Below, in pieces: positions 34,664 to 47,619 of a stretch of DNA of 64,000 bases. Within the stretch, counting starts at the first letter, position 1, and the number at the start of each line of letters is the position of its first letter. Origin of the DNA: Pyrrhosoma nymphula. Lineage: Eukaryota; Arthropoda; Insecta; Odonata; Coenagrionidae. A program made the position numbers and the translations under genes. The notes beneath the pieces were generated by a model. It saw only the letters and a list, made by a program, of their open reading frames with translations, had not been told where the DNA came from and made no database searches. The stretch lies in the NCBI GenBank assembly GCA_963573305.1, contig OY754339.1, forward strand, positions 5,007,941 to 5,071,940, read 5' to 3'.

Positions 34664-36833
34664 ATTTGCACGGCGAAACAAAACAAGAACCCTCAAAGAG
34701 GAAAAATTATCCACATTAAAATATGACGGGCCACGCTCGCTTTACATCAAAATGTGAAATTAGAATTCATCCTCAGATACGGTGAAGGGCAGTTTCCTTA
34801 AGCGCGGATGATAAACGCGGCAAACCATCCGACTGGCAAATGGTTATTAAAAAATCAGAAAGAGAGTAATATAATCTTTTCATGGGGACCGCAAAAGGGA
34901 TGACGTTTAATAATTACGGCGCCTGGAGTAAGAGACCCGGTTGGATTGGTTGAAAGGACGCCTTAAAATGTAAATGCTTGCCTAACACTAATGGCTGGCT
35001 CAGCCTCCTCCAACCCTCGGCTAGGGATATGAGCCAGGACGCTCTTCGGCGGCGCCGTGCGACAGTGACATACGGCCCGCGAGGCGCTAATTAATTTCTC
35101 CACCCAGGGTGTCATCAAATTACCCCCACCCACCTCCCTCCCTCTCTCTCTCTCAACGAAACCTCGCTTCCCCTGTCACCAACTTAAATCCTCCTCAGCC
35201 TACCCTACTTATCATTTTTCGATGAAAATTAAAGATAGCAGTTTGTCCACCGACATTATCCTCGGAAGAGACTGAGAAAAAAATCTGGACGTTGGTTTTC
35301 TCCTCTTTCTGAAAAGTAATTGGGTATGGGGCCATTTATCAATTGAATTTTTCTTTTATAAAATTGGCCACGTGAAGGTATTACGATATCATGGTCATTA
35401 TTTTGCAGATTATTCACTGATTTTGAAAGCTCTGCCGCGGAGCCATGAATTTTAAAATAAATCCACAACGACACTATCATTGGAACGAGTAGATTTTTAT
35501 CGTAAGGAATTCGTTGATAATAACGATTATTTTTAAGAATTGCAAACATGTATAACTTATATAAGGAGGTATACCTAGAGCAATAAACAAACATTTTTTA
35601 CAATTTAAACCTCGATATCATCGGGCGTAAACTTTTAGATAGTAATACATAGAGGTATTGATTTTGTCAAAATGTTCTTCGTCTGCATCTTCGGCAATCG
35701 AAATGTTTAATAATCCCAACTAATAACTGTCACCGAATGCATGTGTATTCATTTTCATTCATGAATATATATTTAACCCGAATAGACTCTCATGAAAAAC
35801 AATTAGTCATTTACAACAAAGAAAATATTAAAAAAAAGACATTTCCGGAAAAAATAGCAGTTATGAGTGTTTGAAGATATTTTATTTCACATTCTTACAA
35901 AATATAAAAACCGAAGTGAAGCTAACAGAAGTTAAAAACAAAATTATCATTTAAGATAATAATTAAGCATTTTTTTTGCACAAAAAGGAGTATTTTCTCT
36001 ATTTAAAGAGCGTCAAAAACCCCACGTATATATTTCACATCCTAAAACATATTCAATGAAGTGTTAGGCGCAAAAACATCTATGAAAAACAACGAAGGCT
36101 CCTCTCAATTCAACAGTGCATATTGAATCACGGACGTGGCGAAGAAAACCCTCATTCGAACAGAGGATACAGTCGAGTAAACCTTAAAATATTTATGTCC
36201 TCTCCATGTCTCCCGGCGCAATCACGAGTTTGCTTTCCAGCACACGACATTAGTTAAGGCTCCCTAGAGGCTAGTAAGAATTGACATCCATCTCGAGTGA
36301 AAAAAAAGAAAACGAACCAACCCAACCGATAATGCAGTTAGGGAAACAAGAGACTAAGGGGGAGATGGTGGAAAAAAAGCCGGGGTGCGAATAAATAGAG
36401 GGTGGTGCGCTTTCTCGACACACACTCGTTTGCGTCAATAAACTATGAAGTTTGCCCCGGCACCACATCCGGCCGAGTGCAAATTCACATACACACACAT
36501 TCCACTCTCGCATCTTGGATCAACGACCATTTTATTTATTTATTTCCCGCGGTGCAAAAGAAGCGGGGAGGAGTGGAATGGAGCACGGAGTGCAAAGGCG
36601 CGGCAAGTTGAGAGCGCGGGAGCAGGCCGGGCTCACGCCGCGCGGCTCAAAACCAACACCACCGCACCCGGTAAGACCAACAAACACCCTACAGGACCGC
36701 ACTGCAAATCAAATGAAGGAATATACAAAGACAATACTCCCTAGTAATCTACACTTCATTTTAACAACCTGTACCAGTTCCGACGCAGCATACATGTCGT
36801 TTTAAATGGGGGTCTACAGGTCGTATTCCAGAT
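34664..36833. other. Intergenic, no gene seen
   Basis: A (CT)n stretch lies at about 35136-35154. A GC-rich patch near 36440-36680 is open in three plus frames but shows no recognisable domain. Confidence 0.45.
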
Positions 36834-36905
36834 ATCTACAGATGGTTCCGTGGATTAAGACGTGTATGTTGCCGAAACCGGTAGAGGTAGTTAAAATAAA
36901 GTGCG
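36834..36905 (+). repeat. PLE pLTR remnant
   Basis: CTACAGATGG (a damaged CTGAAGATGG), an imperfect hairpin, then GCCGAAACCGGTAGAGG, AAAATAAAGTGCGGAA. The order and spacing match the pLTRs at 1648 and 39775. No coding sequence is attached. Confidence 0.5.
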
Positions 36906-39701
36906 GAATATGAAGAATTACCTTTGCTAGTAGATATGTCTCAATTCCACCGAAAGAATTCGCAGACTCACTTTTAACTCCAATTATGCAATTGTAAAAT
37001 ACTTAAATACGAACCGTCCCTTCAACTTTGGTAGCATACCGATAGTGTAGTACATGCTCGTGAAATTGGAAAGCATTAGCGATTTTTGCTAATGCATCGA
37101 TAGTCTTAGTTACATTAACTTTAATTGGGTCTAGTGTAATGCATGTTGATGGCAACTTACACCCTGCCACACACCTTTGAGGGGCCTTGCAGGGGAATGC
37201 GTAAATGCAGACATAAATTAGAAGAAGGTTCTAACGTTAAATGAACTAAATACACACTTTCTTTATTTTCCTTTCAATTAGAGATAAGCGTGTCCTCTAT
37301 CGGATAGCGTCCACAAAATCATACATTTAGAAACTATTTTTTTTCGACATACGATATTAAATCGGAGACTGAAAGGTACAGTATGATTCACATTTAACAC
37401 AATTTTATTTTAGCGTTTTTCAACTTTGCGAATCGTTGGTAAATAACTTAATTGGGAGTTAATTGATGGAAATGTAGATCTATGTGGGGAGTTTCCGTGT
37501 TGGTATGTGATGAGTGGTAAGTGACGAGAAGTACTATTGTGAGCGAATTTCAGAAAATTCAGAATTAAACGTGGTTAAGGTTCCAAAAATAACAAAAACT
37601 ATAAAAAAAAACTTCTTTGAGCTCAACGTTGACCACATTTGAGCATAGACACAAACCTCTCGCACAAAACCTCTCTCCCACAAACCTCTCGTTACGCGCC
37701 AAAAATTGTAGTAGTTTTCTTCCACCTAGTACAAATATCACTTAGAGGAGATTTAAAATTAACCTGTTAAGAATAAATTATTACAATTCTTCGAGTCCAA
37801 GGAAAGCAGTGAGTTTCCCCGTCAAATAAGTGTCAAGTCTAATACATAAAAACATGCGCATAAATATGGTCTACCTTAAGGTTCAATTATATACACGTTC
37901 CTCATTCTGGAACACATTTAAAGCAATTAAATCTATTCTTATTCTTACATAAATAAGCCTACATCAAAGCATAAAGAGACATTGCGTGCTAACCAAGATC
38001 GCTTCATGCATAAATTCTAGCTATCTTCTACCCCCCTCCAGGGAAGAAACGAACCGGTAGGAGGACCGCACTGTGGACTGAATATCGCTCCCCCCTCGGG
38101 AAACCAGCACCCCTAGAGATCCGATACCGGCAGCGAGAACATCGACAAGCACACATTATTCGCGCTGGTGTGGAAGAAGAATGGTCGTTAACGGTGATGG
38201 CACAGGCGAGCGATTCCGTAAGGAAGGAGGAGGAGGGGAAAAAGAATGGGGAAGGACGGGATAGGGGGAAACGCCGAATCGTTCCTGGGGTGCATTCTCA
38301 GGGGTTTGTCTCCTTCCCCCTTACCACTACCACGAGAGGAAAAGGGAACTGAGGAAGGTTTAATCTGGACGCATTCCAAATTCTATCGATTCACAGGAGG
38401 GAGTATGGGCGGAGGCGTGAGGGGAGGGAGATAGGGGAATTGTGGGGAAGGAATAGGGTTAAGGAGTGAGGATTCCCCCGAGGGTCCACCCCCAAAAACC
38501 CCTTCTCTCCGCATCCCACTCACCCCTTCACATATCCCTCCCCTAAGGCTTGTTCCAACGCTTCCTGTTTTCCATTCCATCGCTGTATGAAACTCTCCCC
38601 TATTGGACGGAAAACTCACTCTTGTACCCTTTCCTCCCTCCTTATTTCTCCCGCAGCAAACCCTTTCTCTGGCTCCCTTTTTTTTTTATTCATGCCTCCT
38701 CGTTCCCACCCGCACATCCCCGTCCAACTTGCCTCTCTTCCACTCGCAATGTTCTCCGAACAACGGTAATATTTTTCAGCCGAGTAGAACGAACATCCTT
38801 CCGTAATCTACCACTTGAGTGTCGTCCACATCGGATCACATGCCGTCGCTTGCTCTGAAATGCCATCAAGCTGAGCACTCGTGTATTTTGGGCATCACGC
38901 ACTCCCGACATCCAGCCCAAGCGATGAATACTTGAAATCTGATGGGCTATCGAAATCTCACCTTACTTTCTACATAGATGTGAATTTTCACTTCGGATCC
39001 AGTACTAGTATTGCGACGACCCTTCATACTCTTGCTAAATAAAAAAATGTGTTCTTTGTGTACAATTGTCTTTAGACTTACTTTCTGTAAAGCATATTCC
39101 ATTATGCACCGTTTCCACGATAAGCTTGAAACCGTTATTTATAGAAACCATTTTGCTACTACGTCTGGAATTGATATTATATAAAATTAAAATTACTTTA
39201 GCCAATATTATTTATCCAATATTTTATTTTAATACAGCCAATATTTTAGCCGCTTTTATTGTAACACCAGTTTGAAATAAATTATTCTTATTCTAATTAT
39301 TTCTTTTATTATTATAAGTTTTAAACGCTGAACATCGTTAGCGCATGCTCATCTGGACAATATTTTTCAAATTACCATTTCAGTAGAAATTAGATATGGA
39401 TTTGCAACTTGAGTGGACTGATAAAGAGACGCAATTAATGAGCGCATCACTTCAATTCAGAACTCTCATTAACCGGAGAGCTTCGAGGGAATCAAAGCAT
39501 CTGCCAACGATGCCACGTCCGATGTGTCAATTAGTTTTCTAGCTTATCGAGGTAATCACTGAGTCGATACTCATCGAGGTAAGGACAAGTATCATGCACC
39601 GACATTACTAGGCAATAATTATCAACAATTACAATTTGACGACTAAAAAAATTCACAATCTGAGGTTTCAGGTATGATGGAGTGGAAACATAACATAACT
39701 G
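36906..39701. other. Intergenic, no gene seen
   Basis: Three irregular repeats of ACAAACCTCTC lie at about 37649-37691. C-rich and T-rich tracts at about 38270-38760 give spurious open frames. Confidence 0.45.
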
Positions 39702-39880
39702 CAATTAATGAAATTGAATAACTACCACAGTGATAACATTTATTACACGACCGGTTTCGCTTTTTACAGCATTTTTAGGTCTACCTGAAGATCAGAGGTC
39801 TACCAGAAGATGCTCTAAAAAGCGAAACCGGTCGTGTAATAAATGTTATCACTGTGGAAATTGCTCAATTTCATTAATTG
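39702..39880. mobile_element. 179-bp palindrome built from inverted PLE pLTR halves
   Basis: The outer ends CAATTAATGAAATTGA and TCAATTTCATTAATTG are perfect inverted copies. The arms then run through CCACAGTGATAACATTTATT and ACACGACCGGTTTCGC on the left and their complements on the right. The centre carries CTACCTGAAGATCAGAGG and TACCAGAAGATGCTC. Read on the plus strand, the right arm is GCGAAACCGGTCGTG, TAATAAATG, CACTGTGGAA, the same order as the pLTR at 1648. No protein is encoded. It looks like a self-complementary pLTR pair that has lost the element body. Confidence 0.75.
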
Positions 39881-39913
39881 AAGTTTAAAAAATTAATATA
39901 AAAAGTAATAGAA

Positions 39914-39962
39914 TGGTTTTATAACCATTACTTTGTGGAACAAAGTAATGGTTATAAAACCA
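39914..39962. repeat. Perfect hairpin, 23-bp arms, 3-base loop
   Basis: TGGTTTTATAACCATTACTT (first 20 bases of the left arm) with its exact complement ending at 39962, around the loop GGA. The perfect pairing and tiny loop suggest a fresh inverted duplication rather than a microRNA precursor. Confidence 0.85.
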
Positions 39963-40030
39963 ATACCTTAGTGCTCATCCGCTACACGTAATTTATTTCC
40001 GACCATATTTTCTGAAGTAGATTGCCAGTT
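39955..40030 (+). repeat. Diverged direct repeat, copy 1
   Basis: ACCAATACCTTAGTG, TCATCC, TATTTCCGACCAT and TTTCTGAAG align with copy 2 at 40122-40195, about 167 bases away. The two may be the remains of a tandem array or of two element ends. Confidence 0.6.
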
Positions 40031-40121
40031 TACCTTGTAAAGGGCAATCAGGGTTGAAAGATTATATTAGATAGTTAAAAGTGTGAATTACAAAGTGCAT
40101 CGAAAGTTAAGATATTAGTAA

Positions 40122-40195
40122 TAATAAACCAATAGCTTAGTGTTTATCCACGCTATAATTGGTTTCCAACCATGGTTTCTGAAACTGATTAGGAA
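40122..40195 (+). repeat. Diverged direct repeat, copy 2
   Basis: ACCAATAGCTTAGTG, TTATCC, GGTTTCCAACCAT and TTTCTGAAA mirror the order of blocks at 39955-40030. Confidence 0.6.
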
Positions 40196-40407
40196 AATGG
40201 CCACATGTTCCGAAAACCATTAATGGAAATAGATAACAGCGCACAAAGTACTAAGTTCCCGAGGAGAGAAAATAGCACTAATTATTGGGATTTAAGTGGA
40301 ATAAACGTAGTTGGTGCTCATTTTCCACCTTCATGTACCGAACCCATATTGTTAGATCCGAAACCGTTGGTTTCATATAAAGATATTTTAGCTTATCATT
40401 ACACTAG

Positions 40408-40455
40408 AGGAAAAGCCTGCTGAAACAGGCTAAAATATTGGCGAAATAGCCAAAG
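40408..40455 (+). repeat. Two adjacent small hairpins
   Basis: AGCCTG/CAGGCT and GGC/GCC hairpins follow each other, then an A/T-rich run with AATAAAGAATTAATG. This could be the 3' end of an unidentified element or transcript. Weak evidence. Confidence 0.25.
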
Positions 40456-40480
40456 AGTAATTAATAAAGAATTAATGAAA

Positions 40481-41399
40481 TATAATGTGCCGTTTTTTAT
40501 TTTAATGCAAACAATATAAAATACCAATTTTTAAATTATTTATTTTCTTGAAAAATTATACGTTAATTTTCAAACATGTATACACCCGTGCGATGTGTCG
40601 ATTAGTGGAGAACGTAAACAGGAGCCCGCCTGCCACCTATTGGCGCAAATCTGAATCATTATGCCTAGCAGCTGAACCAATTGTACGTACGTCTAGCCTT
40701 TTATATAGTATATTTTCATATCTTAAGTTACGATATGAAAAAGCCTCTGCGTGATGTCAATCCACCTTCAATTCGCACAGCAATCTAGTAGCGACAGCAG
40801 ATTTTGAAACGTTTGCCGGCGCAAAAGGGTTCCGCTGCGTTACACGCTCCTGGCTCCCACCAATGCTCCTCTCTCAGGCTCTTGCGTCGCGGAATATGGA
40901 ATGTGAACCCAATCAATGATCCAATCAATCTCCTCTCCCCCCCAGCCATTTTACTCACTCCATACATTAAAGTCATCCTGACACCATCATTTTCCCCCAA
41001 ACCCTTCCACTTTCATCTTGTCCCTTCCCCTAACTGCGTCATTCACTCTCACTCCCTACGCACTTCCTCCTGAACCCCCTCAAAACCTAACCCCCCTAAC
41101 CATCGAACCCTGCAAGGCAAGCACACACTTTTCCCACGCAACGCTCCTCCCGCTTCGCTCACAAACGCACACGCCAGCTCGCAGGAACACCCACCAGCAG
41201 GAAGCGCCCTCTCCTCGGCGAAACCCTCCTCAGTCTTCTGTCTCCCCTCCATCGCATCTCTCCACGCCGAACGTACGTACGCCTAACCCACCATCCCCCG
41301 TCCCGACCGGAATTGGGATTCCGAAGGCTCACCCGCACGTTTATTTATTCTTTTCAACTATAGGGCGTTCCACATTCAGTCGACGGTGCGGGCCTTATA
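40481..41399. other. Intergenic with a C-rich tract
   Basis: About 40930-41330 is C-rich and open on both strands. The plus frame 41018-41533 is proline-rich with no domain and is best explained by base composition. Confidence 0.45.
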
Positions 41400-41444
41400 G
41401 AGAACAGTGTTGCCACAGCTGTTATTTCGGAGAACAGTGTTGCC
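41400..41444 (+). repeat. Partial 30-bp tandem repeat
   Basis: GAGAACAGTGTTGCC occurs at 41400-41414 and again exactly at 41430-41444, giving one and a half units of 30 bases. Confidence 0.75.
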
Positions 41445-41520
41445 GCACGTACGGTCACCTTCTAGACCACTTTGGTAACTATGTCCAGCACCGCGCTACA
41501 CAAGTGGCTGGAGTCGTAAT

Positions 41521-42020
41521 CGTGGGTCATTGAGTGCACATTTTAATAATATTTTAAGTAAGTCGGAAAAAAATTCTTGGACCACATATCACTTAAGTGC
41601 ATCCGTTTATGTGTTGGAACCCACCATACAGGTAGTAACGGAAATGATACAATGGTTATATGTTTAACTTTTTTCTTCAATATGGCATGTTGTAACTAGA
41701 GTTTTCGGTATTCGAAATTTAGACGAAAGTACATTAGATTATGCTGTTTTCGAATATTAGGCTCGGCGTGACACCTTGATATTTGCTAGAAACAGTTGTA
41801 ATAATAAGAAATGTATTATTTCACGTTTATATGAAAATCTATAATCGAGTTATAACGAAATATATGTCATGCATCATAAGGCTACGTGTTAAATTAGCAT
41901 ATCCAATTGACAAAAATCCAAATCGGTATAGTTAAAAGTATTCTCTTTTTATCTATAGATATCACTGATGAGAACCGTATGCAAGGTCTCTCTCAAATAT
42001 GTACATAAACAAAAATCGCT
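41521..42020 (+). repeat. Unclassified interspersed repeat A, copy 2
   Basis: Partner of 29663-30175, in the same orientation. It begins at CGTGGGTCATTGAGTGCACA and ends near TACATAAACAAAAATCGCT. It is diverged by many substitutions and small gaps, with no coding frame. Confidence 0.75.
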
Positions 42021-42360
42021 CCAACTCCCTTAAGTAAGTTAATTTAGGAAATAATATTTGCACATTGAAACACTCCTACATTTGCTGTTAGTATACTCCT
42101 TAGCGCTAAATTAATTTTCCCGCTGCTATTGGCAACGTCGCAACTCAGGCCTGATGGAGAATTACACAGGAAACGAATCTACATAAGAGCCCATACTGTT
42201 CACTAAATGAGGAATGCCCTTTAGTGAAAGACACACTTTCTGACTTCTGTACAGGGTAGCCCGTTTTTCTTATCGGAAAACAACAGCTCGCAATGTATGA
42301 TGTGTTGATTTGCTTTTTAAACATAGCAACGGAATTTCCAAGGCCCACCATTAGCAGTCT

Positions 42361-43025
42361 TCAATCCCAAGATTTGTTTTCTGCTCCTATCCACACCTTT
42401 CCAGCTAACTGCTTCATTTCTTCCAAATTATCTTTTAAGATATCCCTCAAGATTTGATTCACGTACACTATCCTTGGTCTTCCTCGATAATTCTCCCATT
42501 ATTGTCTATAGGAAGCTGTATCGTCTCAGAATGTATCCAATTATTCTTGCTCCTCTATTTCGCTGAGTTTTAATAACACGTCTTTCCTTCCGAATGACGT
42601 CAAACTACCTCTAACTCTAGCCTCAAAATCATCATGTGCAGTCATTAATACGAATATTGGTCTAGCTGCAAGCTTTCCTCTCCATACTCTTCCCATCAAG
42701 CCATGTTATTTTCTTTTATTTATAACTTTTAGGCCTCATTATTTGACTCAATTATTTCATCGTAGGCACATGTCAGCAATCTTTCCCATGTTTTTCCTTT
42801 CATTAATGCTTCCAAGAGGCTGTAAAGTGTCATAATGTTTCCTTGAATTTGGATTTTCTACTTCGCAGAGTATACATTATCATTCCTCCATAGATTTCTT
42901 TGGAACTTATTCATTAGATATTCTCTCCATCCATTTTATCTCCATCAATCTTCCATATTTCTATTGCCTCACATATTCTCTTTTTCCTACAGTTATCATC
43001 CACGCTCCACAGTCATAGGAAAGCA
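42361..43025 (-). pseudogene. LINE reverse-transcriptase ORF, C-terminus, minus strand
   Basis: Read on the minus strand from high to low coordinates: YDCGAWMITVGKREYVRQ near 43018-42965 (the YGCETWT..... block), EAIEIWKIDGDKMDGENI near 42966-42912, then RRVIKTQRNRGARIIGYILR near 42585-42525 (the GHILRH block), GRPRIVYVNQILRDILKDN and LEEMKQLAGK near 42488-42395, and AENKSW near 42370. The order matches non-LTR retrotransposon ORF2. The gap between the second and third blocks is about twice the usual length and holds unrecognised sequence, so an insertion or rearrangement is likely. Several frameshifts; dead. Confidence 0.7.
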
Positions 43026-46000
43026 CGTATGCTCAATTATATTTATACGTCTACAAGAATACCACACCAATATTTTTCATCGCAGTTATATCTAGCTATC
43101 GGCATGACATGTTCCCTGCATTATATTTAGCAGGTTTACTGAGAACACAAAGAATCTCTGAGTTAAATTTAATTATTTCCTCAAAATGTCAAGCATCTCA
43201 GATACGTTCTGTAAAATTATTCACTTTCGTTTCCCCACTCCGTACGTTCGATCGTGTGATCTTCCAATCCATCCCCTCTTCCATAACAGCTTTAAGATGT
43301 ATGAGGTGCCTTCCAGGGACTACCTGATCGAATTGCTTCTTTGTCTTCGTCTTATTTTAAACACTGTTCTCCCGTCCCATAGCCTTAGAAGGATTTATGC
43401 ACTGGCAATCGATTCAGTCTATTTGTGTGCCTCCATCAATCTTCTGTAATCACATTTACATAACTTTCAATATTTTCTCTCCTACTTATTTTAGTGTTCA
43501 TGTCTCACCGTCAAAGTTAGGGACGCTGAAAATTTACGTTTTCATGCAGTGTAACTCCCCTCCAAGAATGCTTTGTTGTGGAAGACCGTATTTGTCCAGG
43601 ATATTACGATGATATTGTAAAGCTAGATTCTATGGCTGGCGATCTAGCTCTATCAATAATAATAATAATACTTAGTTCCTCGAGTTCTTCACACCGTGGG
43701 AGTCGGTGAACATCTTGGTTACGTTCTCTTTATTCTCAAACAAGCAAGAAAATCACGCAGATTGCAGAAAGTTGTTAACATTTAACTTTTCATCTACTGA
43801 TGTATTTCCCTTATCTATTATCTTTCCTTCCATTTTAAAAAGAAATATATACAATCATAAGCAAAAACAATAGACCCTACTCGAGCATACCTTGTGCTTA
43901 TGCTTATGTGTGTTTGTGCTTCTGGCAACGCCACAACTAACCCAGTTTTCAAGAAATAAAAGGCTTTCCAGCGAACAAATCCCAAGAAAGTTTTGACAAA
44001 CTCATTTCATTAAACTGATATTTTCTTGAGGCGAAATGCATCCTTTTGAACTCTTTGCGTTAAATTGAAGAAGGTATGTTATTTTAGTAACGTGATATTT
44101 AGATGTCAGATATAATCAATTATTGTAGCGATTTGTAGGACAAAAAAGTTGCTAATGGGAATTGGAACATCTTTTATATCAGTATCTTGATTTTATATCA
44201 TTAATCATAAAAAATCATTCCCAGGATCTTTACTGAGAATTTCAACCCTCCACCAAGTAACCCCAAATATTGAATCCCAAACCCATGTGTAAACAACGTT
44301 TTTCTCGGAATAATTTTAAAATTGATGTATTCCACCGAGATTCTCGCAATCCCTTTCGCCTCCCATTCAAATTTTTTTAAAAATGGGAGCGTGTATTCAA
44401 TACGGCAGGGGAATCACTATATATATGATGAAAAATAATAAAACGTTTCAATGGAGACGCTTTCATGAATAATTTTGATAAGTATGCGCATCCTATTTCT
44501 GTACGCGAGATTTCCTCGGGCTTTTCGTACCATTCTTCACCACAACAAAACCTTATAAATTAAACTAAAAATTCCTCCATAAAGCTTTCCAATAACCTAC
44601 CACACGAAAAACGCACAAATTACCATCCTAAAAATGCTGTCTCTACGCATATTGTAGAGCTGATTTCGGAAAAAGCCAACAGAACGTCAAAAATAAGTTT
44701 TCTTCGTTCGAGGTCACTAAACAACGCATATGGAATTGTGCCTGACATCAATGATTTACTTTACCACTAGAATATTTCGTGTAAAATCAAAGAAATGGGA
44801 GGACTCGGTAGGCTTCAATGCCGCGGATCATCTGCCTTAATCGCAATGAGATGTGTCACTAGCACAAGCGTTGATACACTTGCCAAGGAATCTCAAAAAA
44901 CCTCCATCTATTATGATGTACAGTCAACCACATCTCTGCATCGGTTTAGTTTGAGGAAAAGGCAAAGGTCAACCCCCAAGCAAATAATGTTCGTATTAAC
45001 TCTATAGGTACTGCCCAACGGAACGACATATCACCGCTCTCCCCTCCAGAAAAAAAAACAGGATCCAATTCCCTGAATCGTAATTCCCTTTCACGGGCTT
45101 GTGCCTGTCCCTCCTCTAAATTAAGGCGCCCGTTAATTCTACGCTGTCGCTAAGGAAGCGAGAGCAGTTGTTCAGGTGATGCTACAGTTTTCGCTTCTAA
45201 GAATCTAACGGCTGGCCAGCGGCAGCGCGAATGTATCCTCTTAAAATTAATCAATGATTCGCATCCGGTAAAATCCCACGGAACTCTACGCTAAAACATT
45301 ACCGGCAGATTAACCTCCAGTTCCAATTTAACCTTTGAAGTGTTCAACAATTGAATAATGATGAATCCTCATTCTGATTTACTCGACTATGCAGCGAATG
45401 TTTACACAAACCTCCAAATGTGATCAACAAATAAACGTAGTTGATTACTTAAATATGATATACTCTATCACATGAGATAAAACAGAGGGGATTTTACACT
45501 TAAGTATGACATTGTATGTATTTACGCTAATATCATTAGTATTTTGGGGTGTAATACAAATTAAAATCAAATCACGAGGACTGTATTGTAATACCCTGAC
45601 TGCCATTTTGCCAAAATATTAACGTTGGCTGAACAGCAGCGGCAGGGGAAATCACGCCAAAAATTTATAAGTGAAATGATATTCCCAAATCTTCAAAATC
45701 AATTTTTTTTACAGCTATCCTTGAGGTTTTTGATTTTTCTGAGTAGTTGTATTCACACCAAGGCCCTTACATCATTCATAAAATAAGTTTGTCCATAAGC
45801 ATTCCGAGTTTTGCAAAGCAATCGAGGCACCTCTTCGTTCAAATCCCCTCAAGATGATTCGAGTGAACGTGGGCGTACAGACGCCATTCATGCCTTCCCC
45901 GAATCAACTTCGCTTCCGCCTCAATTCTTACGAATAACTATCTATAATAATTACGAATTCCCTGAAATATTTCGAGGATATAAGGAAAACTATATCTTCA

Positions 46001-47619
46001 TATTTTATTCCCGCTTTTACGATAAGGAAATCATTGGCGAACGTTACATGGAAACCTAGTAATCAGTGGGCTTTGGTACTTCATTTCCAATCGTTACGAA
46101 ATATCGATACATTTTCGTTCGAGTCTGGAGCGTTTCCAAAAAGGTCTCCCTCGCACATAAATTTCCGGTCCCATAAGGAACTGAGAAGATAACAGAGGAG
46201 GATCCATCGCGAAGAGAGAAATCCTCCCCGGACAACCTTTAAAACTCCCGGATTCTTCAGCGAGTAGGCAGACCTATCGGAGACGCATTCATTGCTTCCT
46301 CAAACGAGGACAAAATCCAACGGAATCGGAAAATCTTTCGTGTGGCGCCAGGCGCAGAATCCGCCCCCAATGCAGTTATCACACACATCGCCCTGAGAGG
46401 CTGGGCTGGAGAAACAAGGACGGCTACGCGCGGACGTCCCAAAGATCCTTCGGCTCCATGCTATATCAGATTTTGGCGTTTAAACAACTGGGGCACCTAC
46501 AGAAGAGTGATGGATATTTTTTGGGGAGTGGTAGAAGGCAGGAAAGGGTTGGAGGAGTGGAAGAATAACATGCCGATGAAATGCATCTCCGCAGATACAT
46601 CGAAGCGGAGAGAACTTCCCGAATAGTTTTTTTTTCTCCCTCACACTCACTCCGTATTTTTTCGTCCGATCTCTCCCGATTGGACTCGGTATTTCACGTC
46701 AGTGCACAGCACTTGTCTAGGGAAAGATAAATGCCAACTACGTTTCCTCTTTCGCATGCATCTGCAACTCAATTTCTTCCGACTGAAAAGTCGATAAAAT
46801 TATTTTTTAAACAAAATTATCTTCCCCTGGAGTATTGGGAAAAAATGCGTCCACAGTTTTCCCTGCATTCATTTTCATGCACGGCGTTGGTGTGGGTAAA
46901 TATTTGACTCCCTCATCTCGTTTCTTTCGCAAACATCGCCTAATTTCACAATTATCCCGTCCCGCAAGGAAAAAAACATGGCGATGCATGTCGTATCTAT
47001 GTGCACGCTCTCACTTCTCATCCGCTTTAAGTAGATGAACATTAGTGGAATTGTTAAGTTTAAGCTGATGCAGAACTTAAAGAGCAATTGAGAAAGCACA
47101 CGATGCTAAAATTCGCGGTGCGTTTGATACATCCTCATACGCTCATCAGGAAAATCAAATTCATCCCGGTATTCAAGTATGTGTCATTAGCTGTTCAAAA
47201 GTATATGGGACGGCAGAAGCAAGAACTTAGAAGTTAAATTGTTCTGGAATATATTTTTATACATCAAAGGAATTACCCATATCAGCACACAATATGAAAT
47301 TTTTGAATTATTATAGAAATATGACGATAAAAGGAAGTGGATATGACACTGTGATATTTTAAGATATAAATCTCCAGTTTTAAAATATAAAAGTGATCAA
47401 CTGTTCAAGTATAAATGATTCATGTTCATCGTAAAAGGCATTCAAGAAATAGCAGAAAATAGGAAATCCCAAAGGTCAATATTTTTTATTCCACAAGAAA
47501 TCCCTGATTTAACCCTGATCCCTAATATTAACTTACAAACTTGTGCTTAGATTTGACCAAGTTTTTGAGAATTTTCAGGCCCATTTTAATATTCTAGTTG
47601 AATAATGCATACATGAGAT
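43026..47619. other. Intergenic, no gene seen
   Basis: About 43026-43620 is T-rich on the plus strand and may be a further decayed part of the neighbouring LINE, but no motif is clear. An (AAT)5 run lies at 43655-43670. The open frame 46342-46626 has no recognisable domain. A T-loop-like CGTTCAAATCCCC near 45836 has no cloverleaf around it. Confidence 0.45.

Noticed and set aside
35665..35715. pLTR motif at CATCTTCGGCAATCGAAATG
   Set aside because: No paired stem and no ACCGGT. Similarity limited to a few bases.
39914..39962. MicroRNA precursor
   Set aside because: The arms pair perfectly with a 3-base loop. Animal precursors usually have bulges and a larger loop.
41018..41533. 171-codon proline-rich plus-strand frame
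   Set aside because: It lies in a C-rich tract and its composition simply mirrors C runs. The minus strand is also open.
45820..45860. tRNA from the T-loop-like CGTTCAAATCCCC
   Set aside because: No cloverleaf can be formed around it.
46257..46626. Overlapping frames on both strands as a gene
   Set aside because: No domain, no splice or start context, and both strands are open.
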